A stretch of 64,000 nucleotides of DNA from VAZQ01 sp963739385 (GTDB lineage Bacteria > Pseudomonadota > Alphaproteobacteria > Rhizobiales > Xanthobacteraceae): the NCBI GenBank assembly GCA_963739385.1, contig CAVUAI010000059.1, positions 1 through 64,000 of the forward strand, read 5' to 3'. Below, piece after piece: positions 7,705 to 16,475 of the stretch; position 1 is the first letter of the stretch, and each line of letters opens with the position of its first letter. The notes beneath the pieces are model-generated. The model had not been told where the DNA came from, ran no database searches, and worked only from the letters and a program-made list of their open reading frames with translations. The position numbers and the translations under genes were made by a program.

Positions 7705-7977
7705 CTAAGCCAAAAATCGCACCTTGATGAGCGGGGATTTACGCGGGCGCTCCTCCACCGCAACCAGGCCGGCCTTGCTCAATTGCTGCAAAGCAGTGCG
7801 CTCGCCGTTGCGGCTAACCCCCACCTTGCGCGCCGTCACGTTGCTTAGGGGTACCAGCTTGCACAAATGGGCTTGTTCAATCAGGTATAGCGCCACCCTG
7901 TAGGCACACCCATCAGCACGAATTTTTGCAAGTTGTATCTGCCATACCTTTGGAAATTTGGTGAATCTATTTATCAC
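7705..7977 (-). CDS. Small winged-helix protein of the element, 90 aa
   Basis: The protein begins at GTG 7977, overlapping the stop of the polymerase gene, with GGGGAG nine bases upstream, so it is translationally coupled. Residues ~20-75 (YRVALYLIEQ, LSNVTARKVGVSRNGERTAL, QQLSKAGLVAVEERP) form a winged helix-turn-helix: the recognition helix is likely VSRNGERTALQQL and the wing LVAVEERPRKSPLIKVRF. It resembles small phage or plasmid DNA-binding proteins. The tandem palindromes right after its stop are a plausible target. Intact, unlike its neighbours. Confidence 0.6.
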   Translation of the reverse strand: MINRFTKFPKVWQIQLAKIRADGCAYRVALYLIEQAHLCKLVPLSNVTARKVGVSRNGERTALQQLSKAGLVAVEERPRKSPLIKVRFLA

Positions 7978-9704
7978 GCCGTTTTTCTCCCCGCTTGACC
8001 GGCTTCCTGCAGTAGCTGGGTGACCCGTTCCCACATGTCCCGGCCGCGGCTGTCCATGTACCTGGCAGGCCACCGGGTGACGGAAACATCCGTCTCTAAA
8101 TCAAATCCGTTCAGGACCGTTCTAGACGCCTCGGCCATGGCGTCCCGCATGGCGGTAATATCCGCGTCCAGGCGGTCAAGCGGCGCACAAATTAACACCG
8201 CGTCATGGACTGGAGCGCAGACCTCGATTCCGCGCTCGGTGGCCAAACAGCACGCCAGCCTAAGCATCTCGGCGCCGTTGGCCTGCATCGGGAAATTTCG
8301 CAGGCTTCGCGGGTTGGAATACTCGCCTATCCGCAAATGCCAACCGAAGGCGGTGTACAGCGAGCCCATGAGCATGGCGGTGTCCACCGCTGCATCCGAC
8401 CAGCGCCAGAACGTAGGGTATGTCTCGCGGTGCGCTTTCAGCAGATCACGGGCTACTATGGTTGGCTGCGCAAGGCGCAGCGCCAGTGCGTCCGCACCCA
8501 TGCCGTATTGGGTAGCCAAAACACATTGCTTGAATAATTCACGCTGTGCGCCGTGCGTTTTCTTTGTGGCATCGGCGGGGACGGCACCGGCTTGTTTTGC
8601 GAATTCTAGGTAGGGGTCGCCGCTTGCGTATGCGGCCTGCATTGCCGTGTCCCCCGATAAGGCGGCCGCAATACCAAATTCTTGCTGCGACCAATCAATG
8701 TAGGCTACGCCATGACCTGGCGTCGGTTTGATTAACCCGCGCAGCCACACGCTGGGGCCAAATATGTACTTGGTGTTGCTGGGCTGGTTTCGGCCGGTCC
8801 GGGATCTGAAAGCCGACAGGATCGTGCGGTTACGTCCGTCCCGTCCGACGGCCAGCTCATTCAATCGCATTTCAGATAGTGCGCTCCGCAGCTCACGCAG
8901 CGGCGATACGGTCGGGTAGGCCTTCGCTTGCTGCCGGAATGTATCGTCGTCCAGTGCAAGCTTACCGCTCTCCAGCAAGGGCCAAGGGATACCGTGATTG
9001 GCAAGCCACGCAGCAAAGCGGTCGGACTTGAATGTGCGGCCGTCAAACACGCCGTAAACTGCGTCGATCTCGGCGATCAACCGGTCCTGAATGCCGGCCC
9101 AGCCTTCGCGCAAACACGCAAGCGTGTCGGTATCGACCGGCGTGCCGGCATTCTCCATAGCAGCCGCCGCCGACATATACCTGCCACGCAGCAAGGCGCG
9201 CGGTAAATCAATTTTCGGCACCATGGCCGGCAGTAACCGTGTGAGTGCGGCCACGTCAGTTTCGCAATAGTTCAAAATCTCTTCCGGCGTAAACCGTCCG
9301 CACCAAGTGCCGTTGCCTATGGCTTCCTGCAGTTCTTTCTTTTCGGTGGCAGCAAGGCCGTCGAGACCAAAGTATGCCAAGGCCCCAAGCAAGCCAGCAC
9401 CTGCCGGAGTCGATCAGCCCGTTTGTGCGGTCCCGAAACTCAGCGAAGAGATCGAGCACACGCTCCGGCATTGGCCAACCAAGGACGCGGTAGCAACCGA
9501 GTTCTGCGCTGGCGTAGTAGGCGACAAAGATTACGTCCGGCCCGGTGGCATAGGGTGGCGCCAGTCCAAACTTACCTTTAAAAATTCGAAATTTTCGTCC
9601 GCTACGGAATTCATGTGCAACAAGACAAACGGGCACCGGCCGCTCCCCTGGTCGGTTTCAAACTCGAAGTCGACCAGGACGATTTCACGGTAGGCGTCGA
9701 GCAT
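7974..9704 (-). pseudogene. Family-A DNA polymerase of the element, two frameshifts
   Basis: ATG 9704 starts MLDAYREIVLVDFEFETDQG, an exonuclease-like N-terminus (DFE). A one-base loss near 9653 leads to PVPVCLVAHEFRSGRKFRIF. An extra base near 9414 breaks NGL from AGAGLLGALAYFGLDGLAAT. The rest is intact: EEILNYCETDVAALTRLLP (exonuclease end), motif A AYIDWSQQEFGIAA, motif B KQCVLATQYGMGADALALRL and motif C APVHDAVLI. Motif C has His-Asp-Ala where Pol I has His-Asp-Glu; I recall HDA also in related element polymerases. Corrected length is about 576 aa, without 5' nuclease. Likely role: replication of the element. Neighbours overlap at both ends. Confidence 0.8.
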
Positions 9705-10299
9705 TATTTCCGACCGCGAAGGCGATCGATGGTTGGATGGTCAGGCCGATCAATTAGGTTGTTTTTGAAAGCAATTTTAATTAGGTCCCATATGCCAAAC
9801 TCGGGCCACTTTGGTTCGGCCTCAATGCTCTCTGCTTTAAAGATGTCATACGCGCCAAGGCTCATGTTGGCCCTTACCCGGACCCAGTTGTCCACGGCCA
9901 TGGCAGCTGCTTCACGCGCTGATCGCCACCAATCCAAATCCTTCCCGTCTGGACTGGAAGGCGCACCGGCCAGAAGAAAACAACACCCTGCCGGTTGATT
10001 GCGAGAAACAGGGTCTTGGTCACGATCTCGTCGGCAAGTTCCGAAACCATGTTTTGGGCGACAATGTACTCTTCACGCTCGTCCTTTAGTTCGAGAATAT
10101 GGAAGTGCTCCCTAAACTCGGGGTGAACTCGGACAAAATCTTGCGGGCTAGGTTTGCGGACTGGCACGGTGGCCAGTTGCTTTTTGACCTCGACAGTCTC
10201 AGTGAACGATTGACTGAGCCGCAAATTCTCCGGGCTGAAAGGGTCAACCTGGGTAGCGTCCGCAATTTTTTGCAGGTCGATAGCGTGTAGCTTATTCAT
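9704..10299 (-). pseudogene. Conserved element protein of unknown function, one frameshift
   Basis: ATG 10299 with AGGTG upstream begins MNKLHAIDLQKIADATQVDP. The core runs VPVRKPSPQDFVRVHPEFRE, FHILELKDEREEYIVAQNMV and TLFLAINRQGVVFFWPVRLP. A lost base near 9955 then shifts to DGKDLDWWRSAREAAAMAVD, VRVRANMSLGAYDIFKAESI and WPEFGIWDLIKIAFKNNLID. Corrected length is 198 aa. I recall this family beside polymerase genes in integrated elements of actinobacteria and proteobacteria but know no function. Its TAA overlaps the polymerase ATG (TAATG). Conserved Trp-rich core and coupling suggest a polymerase partner (inference). Confidence 0.6.
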
Positions 10300-10349
10300 T
10301 GAATCACCTCTTGCAGGTTGTGTAGATGTTGACAAACGTGGGAACGGGG

Positions 10350-10667
10350 CTACAAGAGAGGTTGCAACGTTACCGCTCTTGTAGCTTTTTGAAGCGCCGC
10401 CCTTGCCGGGGCGGCGTTTCGTTGTTTGGGTTTATTCCGCGCCCGCCCCGCCGCCGCGGTGTCGTCGCGCTCGGCGATCAGGCGTTCGAGGTAGGCGTCG
10501 ATCTCCGACTCGACCCAGCCGCGGGCCTTTGGGCCGAGCGGGATCGGTCGCGGGAACGCCTTACGCGACATCATTTCGTAGATGGTGGAAGTGGGGTAAC
10601 CTGTCTTCGCTTTTACCGCTGGGAGGCGGAGGACGCGAAGCTGGCGAGTGGTTTCGGTGGTTTTCAT
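10350..10667 (-). CDS. AlpA-family regulator / excisionase, 105 aa
   Basis: From ATG 10667, with AAGGGA upstream, the protein reads RVLRLPAVKAKTGYPTSTIY, MSRKAFPRPIPLGPKARGW, VESEIDAYL. This is the AlpA/MerR-like winged helix: the helix-turn-helix is LPAVKAKTGYPTSTIYEMM and the wing FPRPIPLGPKARGW. A basic tail (RARNKPKQRNAAPARAALQK) may add DNA contacts. AlpA proteins control excision of P4-type elements, acting on the integrase promoter or as recombination directionality factors, which fits the integrase at 11.6-12.8 kb. Intact, unlike the integrase. Confidence 0.85.
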   Translation of the reverse strand: MKTTETTRQLRVLRLPAVKAKTGYPTSTIYEMMSRKAFPRPIPLGPKARGWVESEIDAYLERLIAERDDTAAAGRARNKPKQRNAAPARAALQKATRAVTLQPLL

Positions 10668-10776
10668 TTGCCGTCCCTTGGGAATTGGACGGCACATATA
10701 TGATGCACGTTCGGCGGCTTGTCGTACTAAAAATACGATCTATTTTTGGGACGCCTAGGTGGTGTGAAGTTTGAGT

Positions 10777-11478
10777 TCACTTTCCGCGTTCAGGTACTCC
10801 TTGTGTAAAATCTCTCTCCAGCCAGCCCCATATTGGCGCGTTAGCGACTTTTTTTGCTTGCGCCGAGATCTCGTTTACCGAAGGCTCGTCAATGTTAATG
10901 CCAACCTTGTGAAGTGCCCTGGTAACCAGCGAACATGCAGACTTTTTATTTCGTTGCTCTTTGTTTCTCGTCCCGCCAAGATTTGTCTGGCAAACGATTG
11001 TTTCAATGGCGTGCGCGACAAAAGTATCCCGCAATGCCCGTCCGCCTCGCTCTGCAAATTGGGGGATTGGCTTCGTTCCGGGACGCCTCAGAGCATCAAC
11101 GATATAGTCTCGCAAGGGCGGCGGCATAGGTTCGTTGCGCTCCAGCATATCGGACGCTACCGCACGCAGGACCTCATCTACCAGGTCATCGCTGGCCTTC
11201 TTTGCCAAGTCAATCAGCTCAAGTAAATGCTTGAGAAAGTAATCGCGATCTCGGTGGGCTTTCAGTCGGGCCAACTGGGCCAAAAGCCAAGTATGTCGGA
11301 ACCTACCTTCAGCGCTCGGCCCTAGCGAAGTCATGACATACCCAAGGGTCGAAACCACTTTTTGGATGTCGTCAGTATCGGGGTCTAGGCCAGCCTCTTT
11401 ACAAATTGCGAACGCGGCCCTTCTGGCCGTCACGTGATGCTTAAGAATATGCCTACCTAAATATTCCTCGTGAGTCAT
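10777..11478 (-). CDS. Hypothetical protein, 233 aa
   Basis: No family is recognised. It begins MTHEEYLGRHILKHHVTARR and is intact. It is mostly helical and charged, with a mid-region DRDYFLKHLLELIDLAKKAS and PPPLRDYIVDALRRPG, and a basic segment GGTRNKEQRNKKSA before a Trp-containing C-terminus (NAPIWGWLERDF). No signal peptide or membrane segment. It lies between the integrase remnant and the alpA gene, on the same strand, so it is probably cargo or a regulator of the element. Confidence 0.65.
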   Translation of the reverse strand: MTHEEYLGRHILKHHVTARRAAFAICKEAGLDPDTDDIQKVVSTLGYVMTSLGPSAEGRFRHTWLLAQLARLKAHRDRDYFLKHLLELIDLAKKASDDLVDEVLRAVASDMLERNEPMPPPLRDYIVDALRRPGTKPIPQFAERGGRALRDTFVAHAIETIVCQTNLGGTRNKEQRNKKSACSLVTRALHKVGINIDEPSVNEISAQAKKVANAPIWGWLERDFTQGVPERGK

Positions 11479-11577
11479 AAGACGTCACCATTTTGCGCCT
11501 ACCGCGCACTCCCAAGGGATGAACCAAATCCGAGCCAATCTGATGCCGTCCGATGCAGAAGGGAGCGGGTCCCCCCT

Positions 11578-12802
11578 CTAGCTTTGACCTGATTCGCGCA
11601 GCTGAACCACGTCGCCCTCGGTGTTTTCGCGCTCGCAATAGTCGGCCCATTCCTGCATCAGGGCGCGGCGCTTCTCGAACAGGTCGCCTCGCCGATAAGC
11701 CGCTTCCACCCCGCTCGGGATCGTGTGCGCGAGAGCCATTTCCACCACATGGTTTGGATATGCCGTGATCTCAGCCGCCCAATCCCTAAATGATGACCGA
11801 AAACCATGCACTGTCACGACGCGCCCCATCCGACGAAGTAATTTTCCCGGTATATTGTTTGGAATACTGGCCCCCGACCTTTCGCCAGGGAAAACATACT
11901 GACCTGTTCGCGGCACCGCTTGAATTAGGTCCACCGCGCGCTTCGATAGCGGCACGCGATGTTCTCGGCGGCTCTTCATACGCTCGGCCGGCATAGTCCA
12001 GAGATTACCTGCAATCTCGTCCCACCGCGCGCCCAGATGTCTCGCCCAGCCGTGCGGCAGTTAGGATCGTGAATTCTAGTGCCCGCGCGGCAATTCCTTC
12101 TCGCCCGCGTAAATCATGCATGAATTCCGGCAGCAGGGCGTATGGCATGGCCGCATGATGCTTCACCCTCGCAACCTTGCGATGGGAGGCAGCAGATGGT
12201 CCAAGATGCCCCCGCCAGCGCGCGGGATTCTCCCGGCGCGATAGCCGCGCACTTTCGCCCAGTCCAAAATGGACTCGATGCGGCCCCGAACCCGCGATGC
12301 CGTCTCAGGTTTGCTCGTCCAGATTGCTTCCAGAACCGTGACTACCAGCGCAGTATCGATCGACGCGACAGGTAACTTGCCAATCACTGGATGAACGTAC
12401 GCCGCCAGCGTGGCCCGCCACTGCTTCCGATGCACGGCGTTGCTCCACCCAGCCTCCTGCGCTGCCAATAGCGGTCGGCACATTCTCTGAACGTCACGCT
12501 TTTGGTTGCGGCCGCCAGAGCCTGCTGGCGAAGCGCGTTCTTATGGTCCAGCGGATCAATGCCTTTGAGGAGAATTTCCTGTACTCCGAGCCCTTCTCGC
12601 GCGCCTCCGCCAAACTGACCAGGGCAGCAAGGGCCTAGGCCGATGTGCCGGCCGCGACGTTTGCCACCGTAATCACGCTCAAATCTGAAGACCCAGCTAC
12701 GGCCGTTGTTGCCCGTGATCTGAAGATAGACGCCATCCCACGGCATAGCGTCCAGGCTTCCTCAACTTGGCTATTGCGAGTGACGGTGAGCGGGCGCTTC
12801 AT
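11578..12802 (-). pseudogene. P4-type tyrosine integrase, multiply frameshifted
   Basis: The pieces together give a P4/DUF4102-type integrase of about 400 aa. N-terminal domain: MKRPLTVTRNS (ATG 12802), GVYLQITGNNGRSWVFRFER, GRHIGLGP. Core-binding domain: AGWSNAVHRKQWRATLAAYV, SKPETASRVRGRIESILDWA. Catalytic domain: ALEFTILTAARLGETSG (catalytic Arg), ARWDEI, MPAERMKSRREHRVPLSKRA, VTVHGFRSSFRDWAAE (His-x-x-Arg), MALAHTIPSGVEAAYRRGDL (His and Tyr). At least five frame changes separate these blocks (near 12740, two within 12590-12640, near 12440, 12230 and 12030). The catalytic residues remain visible but no full protein can be made. Confidence 0.85.
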
Positions 12803-13150
12803 CGCCTAAAGCCACAGAGGTACCTACAGAGATGGCTAGATGTAGCGGGAACTCGTGGGAACGGTCAAGGAACATAGACGGAGAAAAGCTCTGTAATTAT
12901 AACCGCATTTCTTGGCCAGGCCATGCCCATTTATCATCAATAGGTTCATGGGATTAGTGCGGAAACGCCCTCCGCGTACCCAAGGCGATCCTACTCCGGG
13001 TATCCCGAATATGCTGTGCCTCTTCTGCCACAGTCGGCGGTAAAGTAGGCTCCGGGAGGCACCCAGGTGGGTCATGGAAAGGCGATTTTCTGAAGTTCCA
13101 ACCGAGGGTTGGACAGCGGCCTGGGGAACTTCAGGGATGCCGGTCGGGAG
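12803..13150. other. Element-core junction without a gene
   Basis: No gene or intact tRNA is found in the 350 bases between the integrase remnant and the sucD stop. P4-type integrases usually sit next to their attachment site, so the right end of the element probably falls here. An inverted repeat near 13,100 is listed separately. Confidence 0.5.
13090..13134. repeat. Inverted repeat downstream of sucD
   Basis: CTGAAGTTCC (13090-13099) and GGAACTTCAG (13125-13134) are perfect 10-bp inverted copies. A second, smaller hairpin, CCAACC-GAG-GGTTGG (13098-13112), is nested at the left arm. It lies 17 bases past the sucD stop in the leftward direction. There is no T run, so it may be a rho-dependent or RNA-stability hairpin ending the mdh-sucCD transcript, or part of the element's junction. 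Confidence 0.45.
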
Positions 13151-14035
13151 CTAGGTCCGCAGCAGCTCCGCCAGGGTCTTGCCGAGCCGTGCGGGCGACG
13201 GAGAGACCTTGATCCCGGCCGCTTCCATGGCCGCGATCTTGGACTCTGCATCGCCCTTGCCGCCGGAAATGATCGCGCCGGCATGGCCCATGCGCCGGCC
13301 GGGCGGCGCGGTGCGGCCGGCGATGAAGCCGACGACGGGCCGGCGGCGGCCGCGCTTCGCCTCGTCGATGAGGAACTGCGCGGCGTCCTCCTCGGCCGAG
13401 CCGCCGATCTCGCCGATCATGATGAGCGCCTCGGTGGCCTTGTCGGCGAGGAACATCTCCAGCACCGCGATGAACTCGGTGCCCTTGACCGGATCGCCGC
13501 CGATGCCGACTGCGGTGGTCTGGCCGAGGCCCTCGCGCGTGGTCTGGTAGACCGCCTCGTAGGTGAGCGTGCCCGAGCGCGACACGATGCCGACCTTGCC
13601 CGGCTTGAAGATATTGCCGGGCATGATGCCGATCTTGCATTCGCCCGCGGTCATCACGCCCGGGCAGTTCGGCCCGATCAGCCGCGACTTGCCGCCCGAC
13701 AGCGCGCGCTTGACCTTGACCATGTCGAGCACCGGGATGCCTTCCGTGATGCAGACGATCAGCGGGATCTCGGCCTGGATCGCCTCGCAGATCGCATCCG
13801 CTGCGCCGGCCGGCGGCACGTAGATCACGCTCGCGTCGCAATCGGTCCTGGTCTTGGCCTCGGCCACGGTGTCGAACACGGGCAACCCGAGATGGGTGGT
13901 GCCGCCTTTACCCGGCGAGGTGCCGCCCACCATCTTGGTGCCGTAGGCGATCGCCTGCTCGGAATGAAAGGTGCCGTTCCGGCCGGTGAAGCCCTGGCAG
14001 ATGACCCTGGTGTTCTTGTCGATGAGGATGGACAT
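13151..14035 (-). CDS. sucD: Succinate--CoA ligase, alpha subunit
   Basis: The alpha subunit, with SucC, converts succinyl-CoA to succinate with formation of ATP or GTP in the TCA cycle. The CoA-binding Rossmann domain comes first (VICQGFTGRNGTFHSEQAIA, residues 11-30). IGPNCPGVMTAGECKIGIMP (about 120-139) and GIVSRSGTLTYEAV lead into the ligase domain, and the phosphorylated His is His251 in GRRMGHAGAI. Full length (294 aa). ATG 14035 has AGGAA just upstream. It lies 44 bases after sucC on the same strand, in the mdh-sucC-sucD operon. sucA, usually next, is replaced by the element. Confidence 0.97.
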   Translation of the reverse strand: MSILIDKNTRVICQGFTGRNGTFHSEQAIAYGTKMVGGTSPGKGGTTHLGLPVFDTVAEAKTRTDCDASVIYVPPAGAADAICEAIQAEIPLIVCITEGIPVLDMVKVKRALSGGKSRLIGPNCPGVMTAGECKIGIMPGNIFKPGKVGIVSRSGTLTYEAVYQTTREGLGQTTAVGIGGDPVKGTEFIAVLEMFLADKATEALIMIGEIGGSAEEDAAQFLIDEAKRGRRRPVVGFIAGRTAPPGRRMGHAGAIISGGKGDAESKIAAMEAAGIKVSPSPARLGKTLAELLRT

Positions 14036-14079
14036 GATTCCTCAGCGCTTCCACGTGCTCGGCTGCGGAGTCGTCGCCA

Positions 14080-15249
14080 TCACGAATTGCCCTTCACTGC
14101 CTTGACGATCTTCTGCGCGGCGTCGTCGAGATCGTCGGCCGAGGTGACGTTGAGGTTGGACTTGGCGATGATCTCCTTGCCGAGCTCCACGTTGGTACCC
14201 TCGAGCCGCACCACCAGCGGCACGTGCAGGCCGACCTCCCTCACCGCGGCGACCACGCCCTCGGCGATGACGTCGCATTTCATGATGCCGCCGAAAATAT
14301 TCACGAGAATTCCCTGCACCTTGGGATCGGCGGTGATGATCTTGAACGCGGCCGCCACCTTCTCCTTGCTGGCGCCGCCGCCGACGTCGAGAAAGTTCGC
14401 CGGCGCCTCGCCGTAGAGCTTGATGATGTCCATGGTCGCCATGGCAAGGCCGGCGCCGTTGACCATGCAGCCGATGGTGCCGTCGAGGGCGACGTAGTTG
14501 AGATCGTACTTCGAGGCCTCGATCTCCTTCTCGTCCTCCTCGGTGAGATCGCGCAGCGCCACGATGTCGGGATGGCGGTAGAGCGCGTTGTCGTCGAAGC
14601 CGATCTTGGCATCGAGGCAGACGAGCTGGTTGTCCTTGGTGACGACGAGCGGATTGATCTCGAGCAGGCTCATGTCCTTGGCGGTAAAGGCGGCGTAGAG
14701 CTTCGCCACCAGCTTTTCCGCCTGCTTGGCGAGATCGCCGGTGAGCCCGAGCGCCTGCGCCGCCAGCCGCCCGTGATGGGGCATGACCCCGGTCGCAGGA
14801 TCGACCGCAAAGGTCATGATCTTCTGCGGCTCGGTGCGCGCGACCTCCTCGATGTCCATGCCGCCCGCGGTCGAGACCACGAAAGCGATGCGTGAACTTT
14901 CGCGATCGACCAGCACGGACAGGTAGAACTCGCGGTCGATGGCGGAGCCTTCCTCGACATAGAGACGATTGACCTGCTTGCCGTGCGGGCCGGTCTGGTG
15001 GGTGACGAGGACGGAGCCGAGCAGGCGCTGCGCCTCCTTGCGCACGTCCTCCTTCGACTTGACCACCTTGACGCCGCCGGCCTTGCCGCGTCCGCCGGCA
15101 TGGATCTGCGCCTTGACCACGACCACCGGGGTGGCGAGATCATTCGCGGCCTTGACCGCCTCCTCCACGGAGAAGGCGGCGTGGCCGCGCGGCACCAGCA
15201 CGCCGAACTCGCGCAGCACGGCCTTGGCCTGATATTCGTGGATGTTCAT
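14080..15249 (-). CDS. sucC: Succinate--CoA ligase, beta subunit (ADP-forming)
   Basis: The beta subunit of succinyl-CoA synthetase binds the nucleotide and succinate. It starts MNIHEYQAKAVLREFGVLVP, the usual N-terminus of the ATP-grasp domain. Diagnostic runs are VVVVKAQIHAGGRGKAGGVK (residues ~41-60), AGGMDIEEVA, LLEINPLVV, and in the C-terminal ligase domain NFLDVGGGASKEKV and ILVNIFGGIMKCDVIAEGVV. Full length (389 aa). AGGGAT lies just upstream of ATG 15249. It is preceded by mdh (127 bases) and followed by sucD (44 bases). Confidence 0.97.
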   Translation of the reverse strand: MNIHEYQAKAVLREFGVLVPRGHAAFSVEEAVKAANDLATPVVVVKAQIHAGGRGKAGGVKVVKSKEDVRKEAQRLLGSVLVTHQTGPHGKQVNRLYVEEGSAIDREFYLSVLVDRESSRIAFVVSTAGGMDIEEVARTEPQKIMTFAVDPATGVMPHHGRLAAQALGLTGDLAKQAEKLVAKLYAAFTAKDMSLLEINPLVVTKDNQLVCLDAKIGFDDNALYRHPDIVALRDLTEEDEKEIEASKYDLNYVALDGTIGCMVNGAGLAMATMDIIKLYGEAPANFLDVGGGASKEKVAAAFKIITADPKVQGILVNIFGGIMKCDVIAEGVVAAVREVGLHVPLVVRLEGTNVELGKEIIAKSNLNVTSADDLDDAAQKIVKAVKGNS

Positions 15250-15376
15250 GCCGATCCCTTACGGGTCGTGGATACGGATAGCCGCACGCACACAAGTCCA
15301 CGCAACACGCTCGCCGGGTCACGCCGCCGGCGACACTCAGCGCCGATCCGCGCTGCGCCCGCTATCCCGGCATCAT

Positions 15377-16342
15377 TCACTTGCCCAGATTGGGTGCGAT
15401 CTTCATGCAGGCTTCGACCAAGTTTGCCACGGCTTCGGCCGAGTTGTCGAACATGTCGCGTTCGGCGCCGTTCAACTGAATCTCGACGATGCGCTCGACG
15501 CCCTTCGCGCCGATCACGACCGGCACTCCGACATAGAGGTTCTTGATCCCGTACTCACCATTGAGATAGGCGGCGCACGGCAGTACCCGCTTCTTGTCCT
15601 TGAGAAAGCTCTCCGCCATGGCGATGGCGGATGCCGCCGGGGCATAGAACGCCGAGCCGCTCTTGAGCAGGTTCACGATCTCGGCGCCGCCGTCACGGGT
15701 GCGCTGGACGATCTGATCGAGCCGCGCCTGCGTGGTCCACTTCATCTTGATGAGATCAGGCAGCGGTATGCCGGCCACCGTCGAATAGCGGATCAACGGC
15801 ACCATGCTGTCGCCGTGACCGCCGAGCACGAAGGCGGTGACGTCCTCCACCGAAACGTTGAACTCGTCCGCGAGAAAGAAGCGAAAGCGCGCGGAGTCCA
15901 GCACCCCCGCCATTCCAACGACCATGTGCCTGGGCAGGCCGCAGGCGCGTTGCAACGCCCAGACCATGGCGTCGAGCGGATTGGTGATGCAGATCACGAA
16001 GGCGCCAGGCGCATATTTGCGGATGCCGGCGCCGACCTGCTCCATGACCTTCAGATTGATGCCGAGAAGATCGTCACGGCTCATGCCCGGCTTGCGCGCG
16101 ACGCCGGCGGTGACGATGCAGACGCTGGCGCCGTCGATGGCGTCATAGGAATTGGTGCCGGTGAACTGCGCATCGAAGCCCTCGACCGGCGACGACTGCG
16201 CGAGATCGAGCGACTTCCCCTGGGGGATGCCCTCGGCGATGTCGAACAATACGACGTCGCCGAGCTGTTTGAGGCCGACGAGATGGGCGAGCGTGCCGCC
16301 GATCTGGCCGGCACCGATCAAGGCAATCTTGGGACGCGCCAT
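15377..16342 (-). CDS. mdh: Malate dehydrogenase (NAD+)
   Basis: Oxidises malate to oxaloacetate in the TCA cycle. The lactate/malate dehydrogenase fold is clear: NAD motif IALIGAGQIGG (residues 6-16), VLFDIAEGIPQGKSLDL, the mobile loop ARKPGMSRDDLLGIN with substrate Arg83 and Arg89, ITNPLD, Asp149 and Arg152 in GVLDSARFR, and catalytic His176 in VLGGHGDSMVPL. I chose ATG 16342 (321 aa) instead of 16393 because MARPKIALIG is the family N-terminus and the extra 17 residues are not. First gene of the mdh-sucC-sucD unit. Confidence 0.97.
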   Translation of the reverse strand: MARPKIALIGAGQIGGTLAHLVGLKQLGDVVLFDIAEGIPQGKSLDLAQSSPVEGFDAQFTGTNSYDAIDGASVCIVTAGVARKPGMSRDDLLGINLKVMEQVGAGIRKYAPGAFVICITNPLDAMVWALQRACGLPRHMVVGMAGVLDSARFRFFLADEFNVSVEDVTAFVLGGHGDSMVPLIRYSTVAGIPLPDLIKMKWTTQARLDQIVQRTRDGGAEIVNLLKSGSAFYAPAASAIAMAESFLKDKKRVLPCAAYLNGEYGIKNLYVGVPVVIGAKGVERIVEIQLNGAERDMFDNSAEAVANLVEACMKIAPNLGK

Positions 16343-16475
16343 GTGGGAAAAAACCTCGGATAGGAACGGCGGAGAGCCGGCGGCATGGGTCATAGACCCT
16401 TTCCGGGCCGGCGTTCAAGTCACTGCATTCGCATCGCGATGATACCGCCGGAGACAAGACGGCAGCCGCAACCGC

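Noticed and set aside
1..13000. Insertion sequence or transposase
   Set aside because: No DDE or HUH transposase motifs and no IS-type terminal repeats with target duplications were found.
12803..13090. tRNA gene as attachment site next to the integrase
   Set aside because: No cloverleaf or GTTCGA-type T-loop is visible in this stretch.
13109..14416. Long plus-strand open frame opposite sucD
   Set aside because: It is the antisense of sucD, with Arg/Asp/Gly-rich composition and no domain; high-GC codon bias opens such shadows.
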